A DNA stretch of 64,000 bases from Massilia agilis (GCF_024756255.1 NZ_JANUHB010000002.1:620001-684000); one strand, 5' to 3'. Counted from the stretch's first letter, positions 22,531 to 31,261 are shown. A program made the numbers and translations. Notes: generated by a model not told the origin, from the sequence alone.

Positions 22531-23598
22531 ATGCTCAAATCGCTTCTTTCCGCCGACCTGCCCCGTAGCCGCGCGCTGTCGCTGGTGCTGGTGCTGATCC
22601 TCGCCGCGCTCGCCTGCGCGCCCTTCCTGGTGTCGGGCGCGCGGCCGCTCAACACCGCCGCCACGATCTGCGTGTACATCGTGCTGGTGGCGTCCTACGA
22701 CCTGCTGCTCGGGTACACCGGCATCGTCTCGTTCGCCCACACGATGTTCTACGGGATCGGCGCCTACGGCGTGGGCATCGCGCTGTCCAGCGTGGACGAG
22801 CCGACCTGGTCGCACGTCTTCGCCGGCCTTGCGATCGCGCTGGTGCTCACGCTGGCGCTTGCGCTGGTGGTGGGCCTGTTCGCGCTGCGCGTGCGCGCCA
22901 TCTTCTACGCCATGATCACGCTCGCGGTGGCCGCGTCGTTCGGCGTGCTCGCCTCGCAGTTGTCGGACCTGACCGGCGGCGAAGACGGCAAGACCTTCAG
23001 CGTGCCGGAACTGCTCTCGCCGGGCTTCACCCTGATGGAGAACGAGGTATTCGGCAGGTCGATCGACGGCAAGCTGATCACCTATTACGTGGTGTTCTTT
23101 GGCTGCCTGCTGCTGTTCCTGTTCCTGCTGCGCGTGGTGAACTCGCCGTTCGGCCGCGTGCTGCAGGCGATCCGCGAGAACGAGTTCCGTGCCGAGGCGC
23201 TGGGCTACCGCACCATGTTCTACCGCATCTGGGCGAACGTGATCGCGGCCCTGGTCGCGGCGCTGGCCGGCGCGCTGATGGCGCTGTGGCTGCGCTACGT
23301 CGGTCCCAAGACTTCGCTCGGCTTCGAGATCATGACCGACATCCTCTTGATCGTCGTGATCGGGGGCATGGGCACGATGTACGGCGCGGTGGTCGGCGCC
23401 ACCCTCTTCATCCTGGCCCAGAACTACCTGAAGGAGCTGATGGCCCACGCCTCCGGCGCGCTGGAAGGCGTGCCGCTGCTGGCCGCGGCGCTGCACCCGG
23501 ACCGCTGGATGCTGTGGCTCGGCGTGCTCTTCGTCCTGTCCGTGTACTTCTTCCCGGTCGGGATCGTGGGCAAGCTGCGCCTGCGCAAGCGCGGCTGA
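22531..23598 (+). CDS. livM: ABC transporter permease, LivM type
   Basis: A 355-residue inner-membrane permease. It has YDLLLGYTGIVSFAHTMFYGIGAY near 65-88, the family's hallmark, and RVLQAIRENEFRAEALGY plus GGMGTMYGAVVGA in the ABC-coupling half. It is the last gene of the transport operon; a GC-rich hairpin and a REP element follow. Its length is normal for the family. Confidence 0.92.
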   Translation: MLKSLLSADLPRSRALSLVLVLILAALACAPFLVSGARPLNTAATICVYIVLVASYDLLLGYTGIVSFAHTMFYGIGAYGVGIALSSVDEPTWSHVFAGLAIALVLTLALALVVGLFALRVRAIFYAMITLAVAASFGVLASQLSDLTGGEDGKTFSVPELLSPGFTLMENEVFGRSIDGKLITYYVVFFGCLLLFLFLLRVVNSPFGRVLQAIRENEFRAEALGYRTMFYRIWANVIAALVAALAGALMALWLRYVGPKTSLGFEIMTDILLIVVIGGMGTMYGAVVGATLFILAQNYLKELMAHASGALEGVPLLAAALHPDRWMLWLGVLFVLSVYFFPVGIVGKLRLRKRG

Positions 23599-23602
23599 CA
23601 CC

Positions 23603-23629
23603 GCCGCCCGCCCGGGCGGCATTTCTTCT
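23603..23629 (+). terminator. Probable Rho-independent terminator of the liv-type operon
   Basis: A perfect 8-bp GC-only stem, GCCGCCCG and CGGGCGGC with a 2-nt loop at 23603-23620, begins 4 bp after the livM stop and is followed by the T-rich ATTTCTTCT. Confidence 0.65.
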
Positions 23630-23635
23630 GGCTGG

Positions 23636-23665
23636 ACGCGTGGGCAAGGGACTTGCCCACGCTAC
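23636..23665 (-). repeat. REP-like element (family A), reverse orientation
   Basis: ACGCGTGGGCAAGGGACTTG and onward to CCCACGCTAC. It is a single unit whose CTAC end is a slightly degenerate form of the GTAG head. It lies just beyond the operon terminator and upstream of the PEP-CTERM gene. Confidence 0.8.
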
Positions 23666-23678
23666 AGTTTTCAGCATT

Positions 23679-23703
23679 GAACATTGAACGAAAATCAATG
23701 TTC
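23679..23703. promoter_or_regulatory. Inverted repeat upstream of the PEP-CTERM gene
   Basis: A perfect 9-bp inverted repeat, GAACATTGA and TCAATGTTC, with a 7-nt spacer lies 58 bp before the ATG. A third partial copy (GAACAT at 23715-23720) follows. Its position fits an operator or a leader hairpin. No known regulator site was recognised. Confidence 0.4.
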
Positions 23704-23760
23704 GTTATCTCCCCGAACATATTATGAAGGCAACAATGCTTTCGCTGGGAGCTGACGCGC

Positions 23761-24414
23761 ATGAGAATGCTGAAGAACCTGGCAGCGGCCACGCTGTCGC
23801 TTGCCGTACTGGCCCCGCTGGCCGCACATGCCGGCGTCGAGGTGCTGAACGAGGGCTTTTCCGACCTCACGGCGCTGCCCGGCTGGACGCAGCTTAACAA
23901 CAGCGCGCCCGCCGGCGCCGGCTGGTTCCAGGGCAACGCGAGCATTTTCCCTGCCCAGGCGGGCGCTGCCAGCGCGTACGCCGCCGCCAACTACCTCAGT
24001 GCCCAGGACGGCAGCGGCAGCGTGGACAGCTGGCTCATCACGCCGGTGCTGAACCTGTCCGGCACCACCATCTTCTCCTTTTTCACCCGCACGGCGAGCG
24101 ACCCTGGCTTTGCCGACAAGCTCGAAGTGCGCTTTGCGCCCGGCAGCGGCGCCGACACCTCCGACTTTGCCACGCTGCTGGCGACGGTCGGGACGGCGCA
24201 ATACCCGCGCACCTGGACGCAGGTGAGTTCCAGCTTCCAGTTCGACGGCGCCGGGCGCTTTGCCTTCCGCTACTTCGGCGACGCCGCGGCACTCAATTAC
24301 ATCGGCATCGACAGCGTGCGCGTGATCACCGCGGTGCCTGAGCCGTCGCTCTCGCTCATGCTCAGTCTTGGACTCGGCGCACTGGCCCTGCTGCGCCGCA
24401 AGAACGCCAATTGA
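23761..24414 (+). CDS. PEP-CTERM sorted secreted protein with choice-of-anchor J-like domain
   Basis: A 217-residue secreted protein. The signal peptide is about 1-24 (ending AAHA). A single beta-sandwich domain follows that resembles the choice-of-anchor J family (LNEGFSDLTALPGWTQLNNS, then SWLITPVLNLSG). The C-terminal sorting signal is VPEPSLSLMLSLGLGALALL followed by RRKN, which is the exosortase substrate signature: PEP motif, hydrophobic helix, basic tail. Such proteins are cleaved by exosortase (EpsH/XrtA) and placed on the surface or in exopolysaccharide. No exosortase gene is in the window. It starts a three-gene plus-strand group of secreted proteins. Confidence 0.9.
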   Translation: MRMLKNLAAATLSLAVLAPLAAHAGVEVLNEGFSDLTALPGWTQLNNSAPAGAGWFQGNASIFPAQAGAASAYAAANYLSAQDGSGSVDSWLITPVLNLSGTTIFSFFTRTASDPGFADKLEVRFAPGSGADTSDFATLLATVGTAQYPRTWTQVSSSFQFDGAGRFAFRYFGDAAALNYIGIDSVRVITAVPEPSLSLMLSLGLGALALLRRKNAN

Positions 24415-24431
24415 CCCAGGAGGAACCTGCC

Positions 24432-24833
24432 ATGCCCAACGAAAAACTCCTCGCGGCCTTGCCGCTGGCAGCACTGTTCGCCGCGGTGCTCATGCACATG
24501 CCGGCGCGCGCGCAGGACGGGATGGTCGTCGTGCGCGACCCGCAGACCGGCCAGATGCGCGCCCCCACCGCCGCCGAAATGAAGGCGCTGGCGCCGCCGC
24601 CGATGGTGGGCCTGCGCGCCCAGGTGCCGCTGTCCTCGCTGGTCAAGACCAACCCGAACGGCAGCCGCACGCTGCGCCTGGGCGAGCGCGGCCTGGTCTA
24701 TTCGGTCGTGTCGCGCGCGCCGGACGGCACGCTGGCCCAGCACTGCGTGCAAGGCGCGGACGCTGCCGACAAGGCGCTGGCCGAACCGGCCGGCGCCGGC
24801 CATCAACCGGAGGTTCGCCATGAAGACCGCTGA
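24432..24833 (+). CDS. Small secreted protein following a PEP-CTERM gene (post-PEP-CTERM-like)
   Basis: The protein is 133 residues from the ATG at 24432, which has an excellent AGGAGG site. The signal peptide is about 1-28 (ending ARA). The mature part begins with VVVRDPQTGQMRAPTAAEM, a pattern I associate with the post-PEP-CTERM family of small proteins encoded next to PEP-CTERM genes in Massilia-like bacteria. The remainder is low in recognisable motifs (LRLGERGLVYSVVSRAPDG). It starts 17 bp after the PEP-CTERM gene and overlaps the next gene by 14 bp, so all three are one transcription unit. The function is unknown. Confidence 0.75.
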   Translation: MPNEKLLAALPLAALFAAVLMHMPARAQDGMVVVRDPQTGQMRAPTAAEMKALAPPPMVGLRAQVPLSSLVKTNPNGSRTLRLGERGLVYSVVSRAPDGTLAQHCVQGADAADKALAEPAGAGHQPEVRHEDR

Positions 24834-26253
24834 TCTGCTGCTGCGGCGCGCTTGCGCCGTGCTGGCCCTGTCCTGCTGCGCCATCGGCGCGGCGCAGGCC
24901 GGCGCCACCATCACCATCATCAACACCAACGAGCCGGGCGTGGGCTTCAACGACCAAACCCCGGCGGCGCCGGTGGGCGGCAACACCGGCACCACGCTTG
25001 GCCAGCAGCGCCTGATTGCGTTCCAGCGCGCCGCCGACATCTGGGGCGCGACCCTGAACAGCAACGTGCCGATCCGCGTCGATGCCTCGTTCGTGCCGCT
25101 GTCGTGCACCGCCAACAGCGCAGTGCTCGGCTCGGCCGGCGCCAACGAGATCTGGTCCGACTTCGACAACGCGCCCAAGGCCAAGACCTGGTACCCGAGC
25201 GCGCTGGCCAGCAAGCTGCAGGGCAGCGACGTGACCACGCCGGACCAGCCGCACATCGTGGCGCGCTTCAATTCGCGCCTGGGCCTGTTCGACGACTGCA
25301 TGCCCGGCTCCGGCTTCTACCTGGGCCTGGACAACAAGTTCGGCAACCAGATCGACTTGGTCACGGTGCTGCTGCACGAGATGGGCCACGGCCTGGGCTT
25401 CCAGACCTTCACCGACGACGCCACCGGCGAAGAAATCCTCGGCCTGCCTTCGGTGTGGGACTACTTCCTGGTCGATAACCGCAGCAACAAGGCTTGGGTC
25501 CAGATGACCGATGCCGAGCGCGCCGCCTCGGCCATCAGCGGCAACGGCCTGTCGTGGAACGGGCCGATCGTCACCGCCGCCGTGCCGCAAGCGCTGTCGC
25601 CGCGCTCGAACCTGGCCGTCAGCGGCCCCGCCGCCGGCGACGCGGCCGGCAACTACAGCGTGGGCGACGCCTCGTTCGGCCCCGCGCTCTCGGCCAAAGC
25701 CGTGACCGGGCAGCTGATGCCGGTGGTGGACCAGGGCGATGGCACCGGCACCGCCTGCACGCCGCTATCGACCGCCAACAAGATCGCCGTGCGCCGCAAT
25801 ATCGCCTTGGTGGACCGCGGCACCTGCTCGTTCGTGGTCAAGGCCAAGATGGTGCAGGACGCCGGCGCCATCGGCATGATCGTGGCGGACAACCAGCCCG
25901 GCGACCTGGCCGGCATGAGCGGCTCGGACCCGGCGATCAAGATCCCCGCGGTGCGCGTCACCCAGGCCGACGGCGCCACGCTCAAGGCCGTGCTGCAGCA
26001 CCGCTCGCGCACGCGCTCGGGCGTGGTGGCGAGCCTGGGCATCAACCCGGACGAACTGGCCGGCGCCGACGCCCAGCACCGCGTCCTGATGTACACCCCG
26101 ACCACGCTCACGCCCGGTTCCTCGGTGTCGCACTACACCACCGACGCCAAGCCCAACCAGCTGATGGAGCCCGCCATCAATGGCGACCTGGCGCACGAGG
26201 TCACGCCGCCGCACGACCTGACCTACCTGCTGCTGCGCGACATCGGCTGGTGA
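24820..26253 (+). CDS. Secreted zinc metalloprotease-like protein with PA domain
   Basis: A 477-residue protein with a signal peptide of about 1-27. The zinc-binding helix HEMGHGLGF is at 186-194. A protease-associated (PA) domain is inserted after it (NIALVDRGTCSFVVKAKMVQDAGAIGM, about 325-350), and the catalytic domain ends with LTYLLLRDIGW. The position where metzincins carry their third zinc ligand (196) is Thr, so the fold or the third ligand differs from classic metzincins. No PEP-CTERM or other sorting tag is present. GGAGG precedes the ATG, which lies inside the previous gene. Export and probable extracellular proteolysis are inferred from domains. Confidence 0.83.
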   Translation: MKTADLLLRRACAVLALSCCAIGAAQAGATITIINTNEPGVGFNDQTPAAPVGGNTGTTLGQQRLIAFQRAADIWGATLNSNVPIRVDASFVPLSCTANSAVLGSAGANEIWSDFDNAPKAKTWYPSALASKLQGSDVTTPDQPHIVARFNSRLGLFDDCMPGSGFYLGLDNKFGNQIDLVTVLLHEMGHGLGFQTFTDDATGEEILGLPSVWDYFLVDNRSNKAWVQMTDAERAASAISGNGLSWNGPIVTAAVPQALSPRSNLAVSGPAAGDAAGNYSVGDASFGPALSAKAVTGQLMPVVDQGDGTGTACTPLSTANKIAVRRNIALVDRGTCSFVVKAKMVQDAGAIGMIVADNQPGDLAGMSGSDPAIKIPAVRVTQADGATLKAVLQHRSRTRSGVVASLGINPDELAGADAQHRVLMYTPTTLTPGSSVSHYTTDAKPNQLMEPAINGDLAHEVTPPHDLTYLLLRDIGW

Positions 26254-26266
26254 TGGGCAGTGCACG

Positions 26267-26305
26267 AAAAAAGGGCCGGAACCCTTGCGGGAACCGACCC
26301 TTTTC
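26267..26305. terminator. Bidirectional Rho-independent terminator between the metalloprotease gene and ppa
   Basis: GGGCCGG-AA-CCC, loop TTGC, GGG-AA-CCGACCC. The stem is flanked by an A run on the left and TTTT on the right, so it can end transcription from both the plus-strand protease unit and the minus-strand ppa gene. Confidence 0.8.
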
Positions 26306-26320
26306 GATGAATACGGCTGA

Positions 26321-26857
26321 TTACTTCTGCTTGGCCTTGAACGCCGCGACGCCGTTGACGATCTCCGCCTTCGCGTCTTCCGGGCCGCCCCAGCCTTCGA
26401 TCTTGACCCACTTGCCCTTCTCGAGGTCCTTGTAGTGCTCGAAGAAGTGCTGGATCTGCTGCAGGCGCAGGTCCTGCAGGTCTTCCGGCTTCTGCCAGTG
26501 GCTGTAGATCGGCAGGATCTTGTCGACCGGGACTGCCAGGATCTTGGCATCGCCGCCGGCTTCGTCGGTCATCTTCAGCACGCCGACTGCGCGGCAGCGC
26601 ACCACCACGCCCGGGATCAGCGGGAACGGGGTGATCACCAGCACGTCGCACGGGTCGCCGTCGTCGGCGATGGTCTGCGGCACGTAACCGTAGTTGCACG
26701 GGTAGTGCATCGCGGTGCCCATGAAGCGGTCGACGAAGATGGCGCCGGATTCCTTGTCCACTTCATATTTGATCGGGTCGGCATTCATCGGGATTTCGAT
26801 GATGACGTTGAAGTCGTTCGGCACGTCGCGGCCGGCCGGAACTTTGTTCAAACTCAT
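26321..26857 (-). CDS. ppa: Inorganic pyrophosphatase (family I)
   Basis: A 178-residue soluble, cytoplasmic enzyme that hydrolyses pyrophosphate. The signature DGDPCDVLV with metal-binding Asp66, Asp68 and Asp71 is intact, as are [18 protein letters not shown] and the [14 protein letters not shown] segment. The length is typical. It is a single-gene unit on the minus strand with its own terminator. Confidence 0.96.
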   Translation of the reverse strand: MSLNKVPAGRDVPNDFNVIIEIPMNADPIKYEVDKESGAIFVDRFMGTAMHYPCNYGYVPQTIADDGDPCDVLVITPFPLIPGVVVRCRAVGVLKMTDEAGGDAKILAVPVDKILPIYSHWQKPEDLQDLRLQQIQHFFEHYKDLEKGKWVKIEGWGGPEDAKAEIVNGVAAFKAKQK

Positions 26858-26977
26858 GAGGTTTCCTTGGGTTGCTGAAGATTCAATGTAAGTGGGACAT
26901 TATAGCGAATCGGACAGGGTTTGTGCGCCGCAGCAAGGCAGTAGCGTGCGGAAATGCCCACACCTGGCGGCGCCATC

Positions 26978-27192
26978 CGTCGTCCCGGCGAACGCCGGGA
27001 CCCATGCTGAGCGTGCACTTCTGCGGCGTCGAACTCCCAGTTTGCTCAAAGACCGTCGTCCCCGCGCAGGCGGGGACCCATGCTGAGCGAGCGGGCACGC
27101 GGCCTATGGGTCCCCGCCTGCGCGGGGACGACGGGTTTTAAGTATGCGAACCGCACACTCAGCATGGGCCCCGGCTTGCGCCGGGGCGACGG
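26978..27192. repeat. Four-unit array of family-B palindromic repeats
   Basis: Units lie at 26978-27012 and 27054-27088 (forward, CGTCGTCCC... to ...CCATGCTGAGC) and at 27103-27134 and 27158-27192 (reverse, ...ATGGG(T/C)CCC... to ...GGGGCGACGG). The first and fourth units have a GGCG/CGCC core instead of CCGC/GCGG, so two subtypes are mixed. The array fills most of the 354-bp gap between ppa and hemY, which holds no gene. Any transcript through it would form a series of stable hairpins. Confidence 0.88.
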
Positions 27193-27211
27193 CGGTATTG
27201 GCGCTTTGCCG

Positions 27212-28408
27212 TCAGAGAATGGTCGCCAGTGCGCACTGGCGGTAGTGCGCCGCCGCCTCCGCGTCCTGTCCCAGCGCCTCGTGCATCTGGGCCAGCTTCA
27301 GGTGCGCTTCCTGCACCATGTCCGGGTCGGTCACGTCCGACAGCGCCTGCTCCAGGTAGCGCTGGGCCTTGCCCCACAGCTTCTGGCGCAGGCACAGCGA
27401 ACCAAGGGTCAGCGCCAGCTCGGGGTCGTTCGGGCGCTCGTGGATCCAGGCTTCGCAATTCTCGATTTGCGCCAGCAGCGTGGTCGAACCAAGCGGCCCG
27501 GCCGACTCGCGATAGGCGCGCACCAGCCGGTCGTCCCAGCCGGCCTTGAGCGCCTCTTCGGCGATCGCGCGCGCCTCGTCGTGCATGCCGCGCGCGTTGA
27601 AGGCGCTGGCCGCCTGCTGCGCCACGTAGGGCTTGGTACGGTCTTCGGGCGGCACGCTGGCCCAGGCGCGCTGGATCGATTCGGCGTCGTGCGTGCCTTC
27701 GGACAGCAGCGCCTCGTACGCCATCTCGCGCAGGCGGCTCGACAGCGCCGGGTGCAGCGCCTTGCGCTTGTCCAGGATGCGCACCAGCCGCAGCACCTCG
27801 GGCCAGTTGCGCGCCTGTTGGTTGGCCTTGAGCGACCATTGCAGCGCATGGATGTGGCGCTGCCCGCTGGCGTTCAACTCCGACACCGCCTCCAGCGCCG
27901 CTTCCGGCTGGTGCTCGTCCACGCGCAGTTCGGTCACCGTCATCAGGCGCGCGGTCTTGAGGCTGTTGTCGTGCACGATCCCGGCCAGCCAGGCGTCGCG
28001 CCGCGCCGGCTCGCGCATGCGGTGCGCGGCGCGCGCGCCGATCAGCGCGGCAAGGCCGGCATTCTCGGGCAGCTCGGCGGCGCGCATCGCGGCCTTCTCG
28101 GCATGGCCGAAGCGGCCCTCGAACAGCGCCTTGAGCGCGTCGCGCAGGCCCTTGTTGCCCTCGCGCTCGCGCTTGCGCTGGCGGTAGGCCGCAACCCGCT
28201 GCGGCATGGCCAGCGTGGCCCGGATCGCGCGCACCAGCCAGTACAGCAGCAGGAACAGCAGTACGGTGAGCACCACGAACAGGTTGAGCGACATGTCGAT
28301 CCGGTGCGGCGGGTAGAAGAACACCACGTTGCCGGGGTTGAAGCGGGCGGTCACGGCCACGCCGATCGCCGCGGCCATCAGGACGACTAACCAGAGAAGA
28401 AGACGCAT
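27212..28408 (-). CDS. hemY: HemY, TPR-containing membrane protein of the heme operon
   Basis: A 398-residue protein. Two N-terminal membrane segments span about 1-20 and 40-62 (VVLMAAAIGVAVTARFNPG and LFVVLTVLLFLLLYWLV). A long helical, TPR-like region follows, with ELALTLGSLCLRQKLWGKAQRYLEQAL near the C-terminus. This is the proteobacterial HemY of the hemCDXY operon, not the Bacillus protoporphyrinogen oxidase of the same name. Its role is thought to be organising late heme synthesis at the membrane. It follows hemX with 3 bp between. Confidence 0.9.
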   Translation of the reverse strand: MRLLLWLVVLMAAAIGVAVTARFNPGNVVFFYPPHRIDMSLNLFVVLTVLLFLLLYWLVRAIRATLAMPQRVAAYRQRKREREGNKGLRDALKALFEGRFGHAEKAAMRAAELPENAGLAALIGARAAHRMREPARRDAWLAGIVHDNSLKTARLMTVTELRVDEHQPEAALEAVSELNASGQRHIHALQWSLKANQQARNWPEVLRLVRILDKRKALHPALSSRLREMAYEALLSEGTHDAESIQRAWASVPPEDRTKPYVAQQAASAFNARGMHDEARAIAEEALKAGWDDRLVRAYRESAGPLGSTTLLAQIENCEAWIHERPNDPELALTLGSLCLRQKLWGKAQRYLEQALSDVTDPDMVQEAHLKLAQMHEALGQDAEAAAHYRQCALATIL

Positions 28409-28411
28409 GGC

Positions 28412-29536
28412 TTATTTGGCTTTGTAGTTGCGCACCGCGTTCAGGCTGTCGGCCAGCGTCGGCATTTCGATCGTCAGGTTGTTGGCCTGGACCTGGCGCA
28501 GCGCCGACTGCGCGGCCTGGGTGCTGCGCGCGCGCGTGTCGAAGTACTTGAGCAGCATGGTCTGCGCCGTGTTCAGGTCATCGCGGAACGCGCTCTCGTT
28601 ACGCGACAGCAGCGCCAGCCGCGCGTTCAGCAGGCGCAGCTTGAGGTTCTCGCGCACGAAGTACGATTCGGTCGGCGAGAGCATCAGCGCTTCCGGCGTC
28701 TCGACGCTGCGCACGCGCACCAGCTGGCGGATGTCGTCCCACATCTCGGTGCTCCACGCGCGCCAGGTGTCGGTCATGCGCTGGCCGAGCGTGAGCGGTT
28801 GCGCCGGGGCCGGGGCCGGGGCGTTCTTCCTCGCCTTGGCGCGCGGCGCGGGCGGGGCCGGCAGCAGCGGCTTTTCGTCCGACAGCAGCGGCAGGCTGTC
28901 GACCTCGGCGATCACGTTATCCAGCCGCAGCGCCACGCCCGCCAGGTCCACCGCCGGCAGCGCCTTGAGCTTTTCCATGTCGTGCGCGATGGCGCGGCGG
29001 ATCGTGATGAACTGCGGCTTGTCCGAGCGCGACAGCGAGCGGTCGGCGTTGGACAGCGCGATCAGCGCGCCCTGCACGTTGCCGGCCAGTTGCAGCTGCT
29101 GGCTCGCGGTCGAGAGCACCTGCTCGATCTCCGACAGCGCCCATTCGTCGCGATTCTTCGACAGGTCCTGGTACAGCTGCTCGAGCGCGGCCTGCTGGCT
29201 CTGCGCTTCCTGCTGGCGGCTCTCCAGCACGCCCACCTTCACCTGCAGCTGCTTGGACTGCTCGGACACCTCGCGCGCCAGCGCCGACGTCTCGGCCGCC
29301 ACCTGCTCGTCCTTTTGCAGCATGCGCGCGACGTCGGCCCGCATGCTGTTGATGCGGCTGTGGGTGGACCACATGTGCGCCACGAGCAGCACCGCGAGCA
29401 CGCTCACGGCGGCCGGCAGCGGCTGGCGCAGCGTCTCGAACAGCCCGCTGCGCGGGGCTGCTGGCGGCACCTGGGGAGCGCCCTGGCCCGGGGCCGGCTG
29501 CGCGCCTTGTTCTGGAAGATTCGGCAGTTCGTTCAT
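28412..29536 (-). CDS. hemX: HemX, putative uroporphyrinogen-III C-methyltransferase-like membrane protein
   Basis: A 374-residue protein. A Pro/Gln-rich cytoplasmic leader comes first, then one membrane segment (VSVLAVLLVAHMWS, about 40-55), a coiled coil (residues about 70-130) and a periplasmic helical domain ending NNLTIEMPTLADSLNAVRNYKAK. HemX is annotated as a methyltransferase by context, but this family lacks the SAM-binding motifs of SirC/CobA, and none are visible here. A structural role in the heme operon is more likely. Its ATG overlaps the hemD stop (ATGA). Confidence 0.9.
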   Translation of the reverse strand: MNELPNLPEQGAQPAPGQGAPQVPPAAPRSGLFETLRQPLPAAVSVLAVLLVAHMWSTHSRINSMRADVARMLQKDEQVAAETSALAREVSEQSKQLQVKVGVLESRQQEAQSQQAALEQLYQDLSKNRDEWALSEIEQVLSTASQQLQLAGNVQGALIALSNADRSLSRSDKPQFITIRRAIAHDMEKLKALPAVDLAGVALRLDNVIAEVDSLPLLSDEKPLLPAPPAPRAKARKNAPAPAPAQPLTLGQRMTDTWRAWSTEMWDDIRQLVRVRSVETPEALMLSPTESYFVRENLKLRLLNARLALLSRNESAFRDDLNTAQTMLLKYFDTRARSTQAAQSALRQVQANNLTIEMPTLADSLNAVRNYKAK

Positions 29537-30303
29537 TCTTGTGATTGTAACGCGGCAAGCACGCCCGCGTCGCCGGAAGCGGCCTGCGTCAGGCGTGTCA
29601 GCCCCAGCGCGCGTGCAGTCTCCGCGATGCGTGCGTGCGGCACGATCAGATGTTGTTGTTGCAACTTTACAACGCCGTCAACTGGGTCCAGCTCGCGCAC
29701 CAGCGCGGCAAGACCGCGCAGCGCTTCCGAACTGGTGATGACCCAAGCGTTGGTGCTGGCAAGCAGTGCCCGCAGGCGCGCGGCCAATTCGGGGCTCAGG
29801 GCCGGGGTGGCGCGGCGATAGGCGGCCACGGTGGTGACCAGCGCGCCGGCGGCGGCAAACGCTTCGGGCATCAGCTCGCGCCCGCTTTCGCCGCGCACGA
29901 TCAGCACGCGGCGGCCGGCCAAGCGCGCCAGGTCGATCGCCTGCAACAGGTGCTCGGAATCGCTGGGCTGGCCGCATGGCGGGCAGTAGATGGTGGCGGT
30001 GTCGTCGGTGAGACCGTGGCGCGCCAGCGCGGCGCGGCTGCCCTCGCCCACCACCGCGACCGGCACGCCCGGGGGCCAGGCCGCGATGTGCGCAAAAGCG
30101 GCCTCGATCGCGTTGGGCGACACGAACGCCACCAGGTCGTATTCGGCCAGCAGCGCCAGCGCCTGCCTGAGCGGCGCCGGATCCGGCAGCGGCTGGATCT
30201 CCAGCAGCGGCAGCACCACCGGCTCGCGGCCGAGCGCGGCAACCGCGCGTGCCAGCGGTTCGGCCTGCGCGCGCGGGCGGGTGATGACAACCTTCTCAAG
30301 CAT
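29533..30303 (-). CDS. hemD: Uroporphyrinogen-III synthase
   Basis: The protein is 256 residues from the ATG at 30303 ([18 protein letters not shown]), which matches the family. The open frame extends 46 codons upstream inside hemC but is out of keeping with HemD. Characteristic segments are [35 protein letters not shown] and TSSEALRGL. It cyclises hydroxymethylbilane with D-ring inversion. It overlaps hemC by 8 bp and hemX by 3 bp, so it is translationally coupled on both sides. Confidence 0.92.
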   Translation of the reverse strand: MLEKVVITRPRAQAEPLARAVAALGREPVVLPLLEIQPLPDPAPLRQALALLAEYDLVAFVSPNAIEAAFAHIAAWPPGVPVAVVGEGSRAALARHGLTDDTATIYCPPCGQPSDSEHLLQAIDLARLAGRRVLIVRGESGRELMPEAFAAAGALVTTVAAYRRATPALSPELAARLRALLASTNAWVITSSEALRGLAALVRELDPVDGVVKLQQQHLIVPHARIAETARALGLTRLTQAASGDAGVLAALQSQE

Positions 30304-31261
30304 CGGGCGCGGCGCCCTCCCGGCAGGCCGCCAGGATCGCGTCGGCGTCCTGCTGCTGCAGCAGTTCGGACACGCGCTGGCCCAGCACCTCGGGTTTGTC
30401 GGCCGGGCCGGACAGTTCGGCGCTTGCGCTGCGCTTGCCATCGGGGGTGGCGACCATCGCGCGCAGGTGCAGCGCGTTGCCCTGCACGGTGGCGTGCGCG
30501 GCCAGCGGGATCTGGCAGCTGCCGCCGAACACCTTGGACACCTTGCGCTCGGCCGCGACGGCGCGCGCCGTGTCCTCGTGGTTCAGCGGCGCCAGCAGCG
30601 CGACCATGTCCACGCCGTCGGCACGCGGCCCGGCGACGATCTCGATCGCCATGGCGCCCTGCCCGGCGGCCGGCAGGCTCATTTCGGGCGGCAGCAGCGC
30701 GCGGATGCGCTGGGGCAGGCCAAGGCGCTTCAGGCCGGCGGCGGCCAGGATGATGGCCGCGTAGTCGCCGCGGTCCAGCTTGGCCAGGCGCGTGTCGAGG
30801 TTGCCGCGCAGCGGCTTGATGACCAAGTGCGGGTAGCGCGCCGCGATCAGCGCCTGGCGGCGCAGGCTGCTGGTGCCCACCACCGCGCCTTCGGGCAGCT
30901 CGTCCAGGCTCGCGTAGTCGTTCGACACGAACGCGTCGCGCGGGTCTTCGCGCTCGAGCACGGCGGCCAGCGCAAAGCCTTCCGGCAGCTCCATCGGCAC
31001 GTCCTTCAGCGAGTGCACCGCCAGGTCGGCACGGCCCTCGTGCATCGCCACTTCCAGTTCCTTGACGAACAGGCCCTTGCCGCCGACCTTGGACAGCGCG
31101 CGGTCCAGGATCTGGTCGCCACGGGTCGTCATTCCAAGAATTTCGACGCTGGTCTGCGGATATAATGCGGCTAGGCGGTCGCGCACGTGCTCGGCCTGCC
31201 ACATGGCGAGCCGGCTCTCGCGCGATGCGATAATGAGCTTCGAGGGCATGGGCTTCGTCAT
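30296..31261 (-). CDS. hemC: Porphobilinogen deaminase (hydroxymethylbilane synthase)
   Basis: The protein is 321 residues from the ATG at 31261; a GTG at 31291 would add ten residues. It assembles four porphobilinogens into hydroxymethylbilane. Visible active-site parts are [27 protein letters not shown], and the cofactor-attaching Cys in [14 protein letters not shown]. It is the first gene of hemCDXY and is divergent from ppc. Confidence 0.95.
   Translation of the reverse strand: MTKPMPSKLIIASRESRLAMWQAEHVRDRLAALYPQTSVEILGMTTRGDQILDRALSKVGGKGLFVKELEVAMHEGRADLAVHSLKDVPMELPEGFALAAVLEREDPRDAFVSNDYASLDELPEGAVVGTSSLRRQALIAARYPHLVIKPLRGNLDTRLAKLDRGDYAAIILAAAGLKRLGLPQRIRALLPPEMSLPAAGQGAMAIEIVAGPRADGVDMVALLAPLNHEDTARAVAAERKVSKVFGGSCQIPLAAHATVQGNALHLRAMVATPDGKRSASAELSGPADKPEVLGQRVSELLQQQDADAILAACREGAAPDA

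Noticed and set aside
26978..27192. The four-unit array considered as a CRISPR.
   Set aside because: Units alternate in orientation, spacers differ in length, only four units are present, and the same unit is dispersed elsewhere as pairs. No cas genes are present.
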